From Xanthomonas hortorum pv. cynarae (GTDB taxonomy: Bacteria > Pseudomonadota > Gammaproteobacteria > Xanthomonadales > Xanthomonadaceae): a stretch of DNA of 39,604 nt. Under the pieces are notes generated by a model that saw nothing but the letters and a program-made list of their open reading frames with translations, searched no databases and had not been told where the DNA came from. Position 1 is the first letter of the stretch, and each line of letters opens with the position of its first letter. The stretch covers positions 1 through 39,604 of the forward strand of contig NZ_MDFM01000038.1 of the NCBI RefSeq assembly GCF_002939985.1, in the 5' to 3' direction. A program made the translations under genes and the position numbers. Below, one piece after another: positions 1 to 11,600 of this stretch.

Positions 1-84
1 GCTTCGAGAAGCTAGATATCATGTTCCTTGGATTCCTCAGCTTCGTCCTAGTCGTTGATGGGCTTCGGATGTGTTAACAGGCCC
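1..84 (-). mobile_element. Probable end of an insertion sequence cutting off fhaB
   Basis: On the minus strand the fhaB frame runs through GAGCTA and then into GGGCCTGTTAACAC (84 to 71), which resembles the terminal repeat of IS5-type elements. About 60 bp further on, AAGGA precedes an ATG at 22 that opens a frame running off the window (MISSFSK), as expected for a transposase start just inside an IS. From this point fhaB reads only 14 more codons to a TGA at 37-39. The other IS end and the target duplication lie outside the window, so the family is an inference. Confidence 0.4.
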
Positions 85-3000
85 TAGCTCCATGAGTGCG
101 TTGTAAGTGGCTGGGTCGGTAACGCCGTTCTTGACCAAATAATCCGACATCGCAACCTTGGCTGCTTCAGCACCCGCTGCACCAGCTGCTGTTTGCAGAA
201 CGTTTTCGCCGCCGAGTGCCGCAATCGCCGCACCTGTCAGGCCATGCAGCAAAATCTTGTTCGTACCCCCATCGCTCCATGCGTCCAGACGTGCCAGTGC
301 CTGAGCTTTCGACGCTTCATCCGGTGCGCTGGCCAAATCAAGCTGGGCTTTCTGATACATAGCCGAGGCAACATCACCCGCTACCCGAAATCCAATCTCT
401 CCAGCAAGCCCCATCAGCTCTTTCTGATCATTGATCTTTTTCTGATCGAAAATCTCCTTCAGCCCAGACTGCTGCAACTCGGTGGCACTGCGATCCAACC
501 CCGCCAGCGCAGACTCGTCGCCATTGCGGATTTGGATCGTGCCGGCCGCGATATCGCTCTTGGTCGTGCTGCTTGAGCTGTCGCTGGCATTGCCCAACAT
601 GCTCAGTCCGGCACCGATGCCGACACTGGCCATGCTGCTACCTGTGCCGCCGGCAACTGTCACACCGCTGGTCTTGTACTCCGCCTTGTTCTGGAGGTCC
701 TCGACAGTCAGGCTGCCGGTTGACAGCCGATTGAGGCTGGCATCGGCTGCACTGGCTATCGCGCCGCCGACCAACTTTGTATTACCGCCCACAGTGATGT
801 CGAAGCCACCATTGCCAGCCTGGATGCCGCTCTGCTCAGTCACGCTGGTATAGCTGCTGTTGACCTTCTGCTGGCTGTAGCTGCCGCCACTGCCCGAGCC
901 AGTTGCCAGGGTCAGGCTTGCCTGCTGCTGCTTGCTCTTGTACTCGTTGGTGTCCTGCTCGCTCTTGATCAGCAGATCGCCGTCGACATTGGCCAGCACC
1001 TTGTTGCCGATGGCTTGTGCGCCCTGGATCGTGGTGTCATTACCGCTCACCAAGGTCAAGGTGTCGTTGGCGGTGATCACGCTTTCGGCGCGTAGGTCGC
1101 TATTGCCCTTGGCGCTGCCTTTGCCTGCAGACACGCTGATGTAATAGCCCGTCGTGGCGCCGACGCTGACACCGATCTCACCACCGGCATTCTTGTTCTC
1201 GGACTTGGTGGTGTTGGTTTCCTTGTTACTAAGCAGGTTGAGATTGTTTTTTGCGGCCAATGCCACGTTCTCACCGGCGATCTTGCTGCCGATCACATTC
1301 AGATCGCCGCCCGTAGCTGCGATGGTGACATCGCCGTTGCTGATGATGCGGCTGCCGCCGGTACTTTCTTCGTGGGTGCTGGTCTTGCTTGACGAACTAC
1401 TCGCACCAATACCGAGACGGAAGCTCATGCCAGTGGCAGCACCAGCCCCTTCAAGCCCGCTTGCTGGCTCCTTGCCAGGTTTCGCGACATTCCCACCGAC
1501 TGCTTGACCGTCATATCCAGCCAAGAAGTTGCCGGGCGTTTTTTTGGCTTGATCGACCGTCGCACCTGTTGCGTATGCAGCTCGCGCTGCGTAGAGCGCC
1601 TTCAGCCTGTCATCGTCAACATCGGAAATACGCTTGGCTGCACCGTAAGCCGCCAGTGCAGTGTCAACGATGCCTCCACTGACACCCAACGTAATCCCCG
1701 CACTCTGCTGCTTGGACGTCTGCACCGTATCCACGGTATTTTCCGCTGCGGCAATCGTGACTTCCTTGCCGACGATGGTGGTACTTGTCGCGCTCAGCAC
1801 ATCGCTGCCTGTGATGGCGACCTTGTTGCCGGCGGTCATCGTCACCGAGCCCTTGGTGCTGCCGACCAGGCTTCCGCTATTGGTGACTTCGGTGACGTCC
1901 AGGCCGTCGGCCTTCTTGGTGACGCCCAAAGCGACGCTGAATCCGCCGCCGCCGTAGAGACCGGATTTCTTGACGGTCTTTTCGTGTTCCTCGCTGTGTG
2001 TGTTCTGCACCGTGTCCAGCGTCAGGTTGTTGCCTGCGGCCAACACCACATCGCCGGTGCTGGCGACCTGTGCACCTTGCGACAGCAGATCGTTACCGGC
2101 CGCGATCTGCACCGTGTCGCCACTGAGCGTGGTGGTGACCGCCACGTTGTCGTGCCACTCATCATGCGTGGTCGTGGTCTTGCTGGAGAACGTGCCCTTC
2201 TTCTTCTTGGTCATGTCCTGCACGGCATCGTGCTGCTCGCTGGCGGCGAGCAGATTGACGTCGTTGCCGGCGGCCAGGGTGATGCCGCCTTCCTTGGTGG
2301 CGACGGTGGCAGCGGTGAGGTTGATGTCGTTACCGGCCTGCATCGCCAGGTTGCCGCCGGCACTGAACTCCGTGCCGTGGACGGTTTCGTCGCTGGTCGC
2401 GGTGGTCTGCTTGAAGCGCTTGCGCGTTTCCAGTGTGTTGCTGGTGTCCACCGTGGTCAGCGTGCTGGCGTTGATGTCGTTGCCAGCGCTGATGCCTAGG
2501 CCCTTGCCGGCGTCCAGCTTTGCGGCGACCAGGTTGACGTCGTTGCCAGCGCTTAGGATCAGGTTACCGCCGGCAGTGAGCGCCTGCTGGTCGATGGTTT
2601 GCGTGGTCGTGGTGGTGGTGACGCGGGTCTTGCCGTTGCGGCTCTTGTAGCTGTTGGTCTCGGTCTCGTTGAGGACGGATTCGACGTTGAGGTTGTTGCC
2701 TGCTGCGGCGATGAGATCACCGCCTGCCTTCACTTCGGCCTGGCGGATGGTCAGGTCGTTGCCGGCGGTCAGTTGCAGGCTGTCGCCGGTGCTGATGGTG
2801 GTGCGCGTGGCGACCCTGCCGTCCAGGCCGGTGGTCGGGGTCAGCGAGAGGTTGTTGCCTGCCTGCAAGGCGGCGCTACCGCCGGCCTTGATGGTGACGC
2901 CGTGCAGTTGCAGGTCGTTGCCTGCCGAGACCACCAGGTCCTTGCCTGTGGTGACGGAGACAGCATCGCCTCCGCGCAGCAGGCCGTTGTCGTCACGCAA

Positions 3001-5601
3001 GGCGCTGGGCGTGAGACTGAGGTTGTTGCCGGCGATCAATGCCGCGCTGCCATCGGCCTGCACGCGGGTGCCGCTCAGCGTCATGTCGTTGCCTGCAAAC
3101 AGTTGCAGGGTGTTGCTGGCGGTGATGCCGGACAGGATGCCAACACCGTTGATGGCCTTGGACGCTTCGCTGACCAGGTTGTTGCCAGCCACCAACGCCA
3201 CATCGCGGCCCTGGATCTGGCCCTGGTTGAGCAGGTCGTTGCGCGCTTCCAGCGCCACGCTGCCGGTGCCGCTGATGCGCCCCTGGTTGAGCAGGTTGCC
3301 GGCGGTGATGCTGACGTCGGCACCGGCGATGACGCCCTGGTTGCTCATGGCGTTGGTGGCGTTGAGCTCGACGTTGCCGCCAGCGATCAAGGCGCCGTTG
3401 CCGCGCAACTGCAGCGAGTTGGAAGCCAGATACACGACCGGCACCAAGACCTTCTGGCCCTGGTAGTCCTGCTCCACCATCCACACGATGTCTTGCGTCA
3501 GCGCGGCGGCCTGGGCGGCGGTCAAGCCCACGCCCATGCTCAGCTGCAGCTGACCTGCGGCAGCCACGCCGGATTCCAGCAAGGCGCGGTACTGCGCCAC
3601 GCCATCGGCGTAGTTGCCCAGATAGCGGCGGCCGGTGAGCTGGGTGATCTGATCCAGCACCAGACGCTGCTCGTAGAAACCATCGCCCAGGCGGGTCTGG
3701 GTCCACTCCGGGTCCACACCCAGCTTGTCCAGCAGGAAGTCGCTGCTGATGAAGTTGTCGTAGTTGACGAAGCGCGGGTCGGTCTCGATCAGGTAACGAC
3801 GGCTGGGGCCGTTGCTGCGCCAGGCGTTGATGCCGCCAAGGCCATTGGCGGCGCGGCCCATCGCGGTGCGATCGGTGCCGGTGCCGCTGGACAGGCGATA
3901 CAGCCCGCCAATAGGAAGATCGATCTGCGTGAGCGAGGTTTGCGCGCCGCCAACGATATTGGTCACAGGAATGGTGGCCGGATCGACACGGTTGCGGCTT
4001 TCATTCGCACCTGCAACAACGCCGGTGCCAGCAGATGTGGTCTGTACGTTTGCCTGATCGACGGTGCTTCCTACAAGCCCACTGTCTTTGGATATCACCG
4101 GTGCAATCGACATCTTCACGATGCCGCCCGACGTGGCCAGCGTTGCGTCCTGCGTGTTGGCGCCCACCTGGGAACCTGCGCTGCCGGCAGTGCCGGTGGC
4201 CACGCGGATGCTGCTCGCGCCGCCGTTAGCGCGGCCGACAACTGCTTGCCCGCCCACTCCACCGGCGCTTTGGGTGGCGCGACCGGTCAAGCCGCCTTGT
4301 GCGCCGACACCGTTCAGCGACGCGCCGCTGATGCCACGACCGTCGCTGCCGACGGCACCGTTGCTGATGTTGGCACCGTTGATGCTGACGCCTTGGCCGC
4401 CGGTCATGCTGGCGCCTAGGGCAATGTAGCTTGTGTTGATCGTGGAAGAAGAAAGCGTTTTTGATTCGGTGTCATATGCACAGATAGGACGCCGATTCCC
4501 TTGGTTCAGCGCACAGTCGTCAATGACCGCTGTTACCGCATATTCGTAGTCTCTCTGTACGACTTGCCTATTTAAAGCAAGCGATTCGTTAAAAATCGAC
4601 TCTCCACCAACGAAAATCCCATCACTCAATCCACCCACACCACGTTGATTTAATTGCAGCGCACCTGCTGCCGCAATCGACGAAGTGTTATTGGTCACAC
4701 TTCCGGAAATCGCTATGTCTCCTCCAGCTGCGATTCGCCCTTCCGCACTTGCGGCGATGAGACGCTCTTGCTGCTCGACCGAATAGGAACGATAAACACC
4801 AGGATTTTTTCCCGTGTAAGGAAAACGAATGAAGTAAGACTGCCTTGGATAGACGATTCCGCGTGACTCAATAAGCTCCTCGGGCATCGTTGCATTCGCA
4901 GCTGCCTTTTCTTGGTCGGTCAATGCACCCAACGCTGTAGTCAAAACCCGCCGCCGATTATTCAGCTGATTGGCCGCGATCAAAATGCTCCCATCAGCCT
5001 CGATACTGCCCGACAGGTTATTCACCACCCCCGTACGCGACACCAACGTGCCACCGCCATCCTGCGCGCCGCCGATGGCGATGTTTCCTAGGCTGAAAAT
5101 ACGTGCATCGCGATTGAGCAGCTGATCGCGCACGATCAGGTTCATGTTGCCGGTGGAGCCGAGCAACGCGGAGCCATAGGCTGCGTTGTCGGTCGCGCCG
5201 CCAAGGTCGGCACCATTGACGAGCGTGCCGGTATTCACCGAGACATTGCCGCCGACGATGCTGCCGGTGTTGTAAATGCTGTTTGCCACCAGCGACAGCG
5301 CGTTGTTACCGGAAATGCTGCCGGCGTTGTCGATGATGCTGCCACCGTTGAGACGCGTGTCGTTGGACAGGATGTTGGCACCGGCGCGGTTGGTGATGCT
5401 GCCTGCCGTAATGTCCAGGGTGCGCGCAGCCTTGAGCGTGGACTCGTTGACCAGGCTCCCGCCTACGCGCAGGTTGAAATTCCCGTTGCTGGTGAGGTCA
5501 GCACCTGCGCGATGCGTGTAGTCGCTACGCAAGGTCAGATCCAGCAGATTCTGCGCAAGAATGCTGCCGCCGCCGTCGAAACCGACGGTATCGATCACCA
5601 C
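37..5601 (-). CDS. fhaB: Filamentous hemagglutinin/CdiA-like adhesin, 3' part downstream of an in-frame amber codon
   Basis: This is the distal part of the FhaB-type TpsA adhesin, in the same frame as the upstream part and separated from it by one TAG (5638-5640). It has no signal peptide or convincing ribosome site of its own, so alone it should not be exported. In order it contains beta-helix repeats, a lower-GC segment with two cysteines (DNA about 4430-5000), a Gly/Ser-rich low-complexity stretch, a conserved block typical of CDI adhesins (LGDGFYEQRLV), and many repeats of the AGNDL / AGGNL type. The last part, rich in Ala and Gly, resembles the pretoxin region. The usual VENN-type junction and toxin tip are missing, because the frame stops 14 codons after a probable IS end. 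It is probably a decayed or truncated contact-dependent toxin or adhesin. Confidence 0.8.
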   Translation of the reverse strand: MVIDTVGFDGGGSILAQNLLDLTLRSDYTHRAGADLTSNGNFNLRVGGSLVNESTLKAARTLDITAGSITNRAGANILSNDTRLNGGSIIDNAGSISGNNALSLVANSIYNTGSIVGGNVSVNTGTLVNGADLGGATDNAAYGSALLGSTGNMNLIVRDQLLNRDARIFSLGNIAIGGAQDGGGTLVSRTGVVNNLSGSIEADGSILIAANQLNNRRRVLTTALGALTDQEKAAANATMPEELIESRGIVYPRQSYFIRFPYTGKNPGVYRSYSVEQQERLIAASAEGRIAAGGDIAISGSVTNNTSSIAAAGALQLNQRGVGGLSDGIFVGGESIFNESLALNRQVVQRDYEYAVTAVIDDCALNQGNRRPICAYDTESKTLSSSTINTSYIALGASMTGGQGVSINGANISNGAVGSDGRGISGASLNGVGAQGGLTGRATQSAGGVGGQAVVGRANGGASSIRVATGTAGSAGSQVGANTQDATLATSGGIVKMSIAPVISKDSGLVGSTVDQANVQTTSAGTGVVAGANESRNRVDPATIPVTNIVGGAQTSLTQIDLPIGGLYRLSSGTGTDRTAMGRAANGLGGINAWRSNGPSRRYLIETDPRFVNYDNFISSDFLLDKLGVDPEWTQTRLGDGFYEQRLVLDQITQLTGRRYLGNYADGVAQYRALLESGVAAAGQLQLSMGVGLTAAQAAALTQDIVWMVEQDYQGQKVLVPVVYLASNSLQLRGNGALIAGGNVELNATNAMSNQGVIAGADVSITAGNLLNQGRISGTGSVALEARNDLLNQGQIQGRDVALVAGNNLVSEASKAINGVGILSGITASNTLQLFAGNDMTLSGTRVQADGSAALIAGNNLSLTPSALRDDNGLLRGGDAVSVTTGKDLVVSAGNDLQLHGVTIKAGGSAALQAGNNLSLTPTTGLDGRVATRTTISTGDSLQLTAGNDLTIRQAEVKAGGDLIAAAGNNLNVESVLNETETNSYKSRNGKTRVTTTTTTQTIDQQALTAGGNLILSAGNDVNLVAAKLDAGKGLGISAGNDINASTLTTVDTSNTLETRKRFKQTTATSDETVHGTEFSAGGNLAMQAGNDINLTAATVATKEGGITLAAGNDVNLLAASEQHDAVQDMTKKKKGTFSSKTTTTHDEWHDNVAVTTTLSGDTVQIAAGNDLLSQGAQVASTGDVVLAAGNNLTLDTVQNTHSEEHEKTVKKSGLYGGGGFSVALGVTKKADGLDVTEVTNSGSLVGSTKGSVTMTAGNKVAITGSDVLSATSTTIVGKEVTIAAAENTVDTVQTSKQQSAGITLGVSGGIVDTALAAYGAAKRISDVDDDRLKALYAARAAYATGATVDQAKKTPGNFLAGYDGQAVGGNVAKPGKEPASGLEGAGAATGMSFRLGIGASSSSSKTSTHEESTGGSRIISNGDVTIAATGGDLNVIGSKIAGENVALAAKNNLNLLSNKETNTTKSENKNAGGEIGVSVGATTGYYISVSAGKGSAKGNSDLRAESVITANDTLTLVSGNDTTIQGAQAIGNKVLANVDGDLLIKSEQDTNEYKSKQQQASLTLATGSGSGGSYSQQKVNSSYTSVTEQSGIQAGNGGFDITVGGNTKLVGGAIASAADASLNRLSTGSLTVEDLQNKAEYKTSGVTVAGGTGSSMASVGIGAGLSMLGNASDSSSSTTKSDIAAGTIQIRNGDESALAGLDRSATELQQSGLKEIFDQKKINDQKELMGLAGEIGFRVAGDVASAMYQKAQLDLASAPDEASKAQALARLDAWSDGGTNKILLHGLTGAAIAALGGENVLQTAAGAAGAEAAKVAMSDYLVKNGVTDPATYNALMELGPVNTSEAHQRLGRS

Positions 5602-5637
5602 ATCGCCAGCACCACCGATCGCGCTGCCGGCACCGAT

Positions 5638-5640
5638 CTA
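5638..5640 (-). other. In-frame amber codon splitting fhaB
   Basis: The minus strand reads GGT GGC TAG ATC GGT GCC GGC, and the frame is the same on both sides (codon ends 5640 and 5601 are both multiples of three). No frameshift is needed to join the two halves. Homologous repeats in the same protein carry AGGQ or AGQI at similar places, so the lost residue is probably Gln. Confidence 0.85.
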
Positions 5641-8600
5641 GCCACCGGCATTGCTCAGGTTCTGCAGATTCAGGCGGACAGCCTGCTCGGCCTTGATCCT
5701 GCCGTTCTGGTTGTCCAGCGTGGCGCCTGCGCGCTGCAACAGAAAGCTCGCGCCGGCATAGACATTGCCGCCCTGGTTGTTCAAGCCATTGGTATTGGCA
5801 ATCAGATCGCCGCCAGCAACCAACTGGCCGCCGTTGTTGGCGATGTTGGCAGCGTCGATGACTACGCTGCCGCGCCCACCGAGATTGCCGCTGGTGTTGG
5901 TCAGGGCCCCGCCCGTGGTGATGCGCGTCAGTCCGCCACCGTTGTTGACGATGCTGCCCTGGGTATTGTCGATGAGGCCGCCCGATACGGTCAGCGTGTT
6001 GCCGGCATCGAGCTGGCCGCCGCTGTTGAGCAGCGCACCGGTGACGGCAACGTTGAGATCGCGCCCCGCACTGAGCTTGCCGCCTTGGTGATTGTCCAAC
6101 TGGCCGCGTGCGGTGACGCTGAGGTCGCGTGCGGCTTGCAGACTGCCGCCGCTGCTGCTGATGTTTTCTGCAGTGATCACTGCGTCGGTGCCGGCACCGA
6201 TGGTGCCGTTGCCGTTGTCCAGGCCGCGATTGAGCTCAACGCGCAAGCTGCCGCCCGCACCAGCGCTGGCGACTGCCTGCACGGTGCCGCCGGCATTACT
6301 GAGGCTGTCGGCGCGCAAGGTCAACGCACCACCACTGGCCTGCAGCAGGCCGTTGCGGTTGTCGGTGGTGCCGCCCGTTTGCACGTTCAACCCACGTGCG
6401 GAGACCGAACCATTGACGTTGTTAAGGCTGGCAGCGGTCAGCACCGCATCGCCAGCTGCGGCAATCGCGCCGCCCTGATTGTTCAACGCGCCGCTGGCGC
6501 CCAGCGTCAGTTGACCCTGGGTGAGGATGCGTCCACTGCTGTTGCCCAGCGCACCACGGCTGGTGAGCGACAGGGCGCCGGTGCCGGCGTGTTCGATGCG
6601 CCCCTGCGCATTCTCCAGGCTAGCTGCGGTAATGGTCAGATCCTGCGCATTGCTGGCCAGCGTGCCACCGGTGTTGTCGATCGCGCCGCCGATGCTGATG
6701 CGGGTCAGCCCGCTGCCGCTTTGCACCAACCGCCCGCCGACATTACTCAAGCTGCCGCCGTCGATACTCAACTGGTTGGCCTGTATTTGACCTGCGACGT
6801 TATTGAGACGCCCGTTGTCGATGTTGCCGCCTGCCTGCACGGTGAGCGTGCCGCCGGCGAGCAAGTCGCCACCGCGATGATCGAGGCTGCCGCCGGTGGT
6901 CAGTGCAACGTTGCCGGTAGCGCGCGTGCTGGCACCAGCCAGTTGCAGCTGGCTGCCCTGCGCGGTGAGGTTGCCGCCGGCCAGCAATTTGCCGGAGGCG
7001 CTGAGCTGACGATCAGCGATCAGGCTTAGCGTGCGCCCGCTGCCCAGGCTGCCGTCTGCGTTGATACCGGCACCAACCGTGCCGGCGATACTGATTTCGC
7101 CAGCACGCAAACTCAAGTTACCCGAAGCGGTGGTCTGCCCGGCATTCTCGATGCGCGCGCCCTGCAGACCCACCGATGTACCGCTGACAGTGCCCTGCTG
7201 ACGCAATACCGCATCACTGGTCAACGTGACCTGCTGAGCACCGACCTGACCGGCCACACTCAGATCGCCCTTCGAGCGCAATTCCAGCGTACTGCCTGCA
7301 CTCAATGTTCCACTTTGTGCCAGCGTGCCATCGGCCTGCGCCGAGAAGGCACCAGCCGATGCAAGGCTACCCCCGAGCTGCAAGTTACCGCGGCTGATCA
7401 ATGCAACATCGCCGCGCTCGCTTCCCAACTGGCCGCTGCTGCTGACTTGCGCCGCTTCCACGCGCAATCCATTGCCGCCGATCAGATCACCGCGATTGTC
7501 CACCGCTCCGGTGGCGATCACACCCAAGCGTTGCAGGCCGTAGGCTTGCCCGGTTTGACGCAAGGAACCGACACCCAATGTGAGTTGGTTGCCGGCACGC
7601 ACGGCGCCGGCATTATCGAGCAAGCCGCCGATAGCGAAGATGGCGTCGCCTTGCGCGAGCAACACGCCGCTGGCGGCATTGCTTGCGCTGGCTGCCGTAA
7701 CGTTCAAGGCCTGACCAGCGACAACTTGCGCTGCGTTGGTCAAAGCGCCGGCTGCGCTCAGCACCACATTGCGATCGGCTTGCGCCACACCGGCAAGCGC
7801 CAGGTCGCGGGTGCTGCGCAGATTCAAATCAGTGGCTGCATCGAGTGCGCCACGACTGTCGATCGCTGCGCCGTCCAGGCTGATCGCACCGCCGCTTTGC
7901 AGCACCGCGGTCTGACCGGTGGTGACACGCGCGCCGCGCAGGTTGGCATTGCCTGCAGACACGGCCTGTCCGTTGAACGTAAGTGTACGTTGTGCCTGCA
8001 GATCGAGTTGCGTTGCCGACTGCAGCGTGCCTGCGGCGGTGAGATCGCGACCAGCCTGCAGCGCGATCGACTGCGCCTTGAGCGAGCCGGCCTGCTGCAA
8101 ATCACCAATTGCGTTTGCCTGCAGCGTGGTCGCTGCGGCGACGACCCCTTGCAGTGTCATATCGCCCTTGCTGATCAGGGTGACGTTGGCGGTCTCGCTA
8201 CCAAGCTGGCCGCTACTACGCAAGCTGCCTGCCTCTACCTGCAGCGCATCCTTGGCAATGAGGTTGCCGCGGTTGTCCAAGGTACCAGCGACGTTCGCGG
8301 TCAGTGTTTTGCCTGAGATGGCAGTACCGCTCTGATCCATGCTGGCAGCGGTGATGCGCAGATCGCCGCCGCTCTGCAGGCTGCCTGCGTTTTGCAGCGC
8401 GCCGGTACTCAGCGTGACGCTGCCATCGGCCGCCAACACACCAGCTGCCAGGTTATTGACGTTGCCGGCTTGCACCGACAGATCACGGCCGGCAACGACC
8501 TGGCCCGCGTTGCTCAAGGTCCCGGTTGCGCTCAGCACCACATCGCGATTGGCTTGCGCCACGCCTGCGAGCGCAAGCCCACCGGTGCTACGCAGGCGCA

Positions 8601-11600
8601 GATCCGTGCCGGCATCGAGCGTGCCGCGGCTGTCGATTGCCGCACCTTCCAGGCTGATCGCGCCGACGCTTTTCAGCACGGCATCGCGGCCGGTGGCGAT
8701 GGTGTTGGCACGCAAGTTGGCATCGGTACCCGCCTGCGCCTGACCGTTCAAGGTCAACGTGCGCTGCGCCTGCAGATCCAGCGTAGACGCGGACTGCAGC
8801 GCGCCACTGGCCGTGAGATCGCGGCCAGCCTGCAGCGTCACGGCCTGCGCGTTGAGCGAGCCGGTCTGCAGCAGGTCGCTACCCGCCGTTGCTTGCAGTG
8901 TGGTCTTCGCAGCCACAACGCCTTGCAGATCGATGTTGTTCTGGCTGGTCAGCGTCAGTGCGCCGTTGACCGAGCCCAGTTGTCCACTGCTGACGATGCT
9001 GTCCGCAGCGATGGTCAGGTCCTTGCCGGACACCAACTGGCCCGCGTTTTCGAATGCGCCCGTGGAAGTGATCGACACGGCGTCGCCGCTATAAACACGG
9101 CCGCGCTGCAGCAGGGCTCCGGTGTTCAGTGCAAGGCCACGTTCGCCATGCAGGCTGCCATTGTTTTCCAACACGCCAGCCACATCGACACGCAGGTCGC
9201 GTAGCGCACCCAAGGTCGCAGCCGTGGCGTTGTTGACAGTAGCCGCTTCCACACGCAGATCGCGCGCCGCGACGACTTGAGCACCATTGTTCAATGCACC
9301 CGCAGCAGTCAGCGCAACATCGCGCCCGGCCTGGACCACGCCAGCCAGTGCAACATCACCGGCACTGTGCACGTTCAAATCGGTCGCCGCATCGAGCGAA
9401 CCGCGGCTCTCGATGGAGCCGCCATCCAGCGTGATGGCGGCACCGCTCTGCAGCACTGCTGCTGCACCAGTCACAATATTCGCGCCGGTGACACTCGCGC
9501 CACCGGTGCTCGATGCTTGTCCGTTCAAAGCGAGCGTGCGCTGCGCCTGCAGATCCAACGTGGATGCCGATTGCAGAATGCCATTTGCAGAGAGGTCGCG
9601 CCCCGACTGCAATGCGATCGATTGTGCCTTGAGCGAACCGGCCTGCTGCAAATCGCCGCCGGCAGTCGCACGCAATGCAGTGGCCGCTGCAACCACACCA
9701 TCGAGTTGCAGCGCGTCCCGGCTGTTCAACGTGACATCGGCCCGCTCGCTACCCAACTGCCCACTGCTACGCAGCGTGGCCGCATCGACCTGCAACGCAT
9801 CCTTGGCGATCAGATTGCCGCGGTTGGCCAGCGTGCCTGCGATGGTGGCGCGCAGCGCCTTGCCTGCAGACGCGCTGCCGGCCTGGTCCATATTTGCTGC
9901 GCTGATCTGCAGATCGCCACCGGCCTGCACGCGGCCAACGTTGTTCAGCAGTGCCGTAGTGGTCAGGGCGATGTTTCCCTCGCCCGCCAACACACCGCTT
10001 GTGGTGTTGTCGAGGCTACCTGCCTGCAACGACAGATCGCGGCCTGCAAACACCTGCGCTGCGTTGCTGAGCGCGCCGGTGGCATTCAACGCGACGTCGC
10101 GGCCGCCTTGAGCCACACCCGCCAGCGCCAGATCGCCCTGACTGCGGATGTGCAGATCGTTGCCTGCATCCAGCTTGCCGCGGCTGTCGATCGCCGCGCC
10201 GTCCAGCTCGATCACACTCGTGCTCTGCAACACTGCATCCTGACTCGTTGTCAGCGTGGCAGCGCGCATCGAAGCGTCACCGCCGGCCTGTCCCTGGGCT
10301 GCGAACGTGAGTGCGCGTTGTGCCTGCAGATCCAAGGTGGATGTCGATTGCAATGTGCCAGCGGCGGTGAGATCACGCCCGGCACGCAATGCCAGCGATT
10401 GAGCCCTCAACGACCCTGCCTGCTGCAGATCGCCAGCAGCGCTGGCCTGCAGCGTTGTTGCAGCAGCAACAACGCCTTGTAGCGCGATATCGTCCTGACT
10501 GACCAGACGAACACCAGCCGCTTCGCTGCCGAGTTGACCGGTGCTGCGTAAGCTGCCGGCATCGATCTGCAGCGCATTCTTGGCAACCACATTGCCTGCG
10601 TTGTCGAATGACCCGCTCACAGTTGCCGAAAGCGTGTTACCCGAACTGGCGCTACCGCTTTGCGTGAACGTGCCTGCGACGAGCTGCAGATCGTTCGCCG
10701 CGTACAGGCTGCCGGCATTGTCTATCGCGCCAGTCGCACGCACGCGTGCATCGGCATCCGACGAAAACGCTGCACCCTGTGCGTTGCGCAGCATTGCTGC
10801 ATCCACAGCCAGCGCACCGGCGGCGATCACCTTCGCGCGGTTCTCCAGTGCTGCGCCCGCCTGCAAGGTGGCTGAGCCGGCACTTTGCACGGTGCCGTCC
10901 AACACTAGGTCGGCAGCGCTTGCGATACGCAGATCGCCGCCCGCATCGATCACACCGTTGTGTTCGATCGCCGCGCCACGCAACTGCAACGCGCCATCGC
11001 TGCGCAGCTGTCCACGCTGACGCAGCGCGCCGTTTGCCTGCAGATCGATTGTGCTTGCCGAACGCAAAGTGGCGTCATTGACGAGCGCGCCACCTGCAGT
11101 GAGCACCAACCCACCGCCAGTGGTCTGCAGCGTGCCGGAGAGCGCGGTATCGCCGCCACTGCGAAGATCCACGCTACTGGCGTTGACGGTGCCTGAGACT
11201 TGCGCGCCGTTTACGGCGTCAAGCACAAGTGCACCGCCTGCCACGGTGTTGCCGCTCAGGGTCAGAGCATCGCGACTGCGCAACGTGGCATCACTGCGTT
11301 GACTACCGATATCGCCGCGACTTTCCAACTGCGCCGCGTCCACAATCAGCGCGTTGCCAGCGACAAACGTACCCCTGTTAACCAGACCTCCAGCGATGGC
11401 CGCCTGCGCATCGCGCGCAGCAGACAAACTGCCCACAGTGGTCACAGTCGCTGCCTGGAGGCGCAGATCGCGGCCGGCATAGCCGCTACCGGCATTGGTG
11501 AATGCACCTGCGCTGCGCAACTCCATATCTGCACCCGCAGACACCGCACCGCGCTGCGCAATGTCGATGCTCGCCGCATTCAGTGCTAATGCATCGGCCA

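Noticed and set aside
2599..4419. Long open frame on the plus strand opposite fhaB
   Set aside because: Antisense shadow of a GC-rich repetitive gene; no start signals, and its product is low-complexity Ala/Gly/Val/Gln without a recognisable domain.
5600..5640. Frameshift as the cause of the fhaB split
   Set aside because: Both halves are in the same frame; only the TAG separates them.
5512..7029. 505-codon plus-strand frame opposite fhaB
   Set aside because: Same reason: shadow of the beta-helix repeats.
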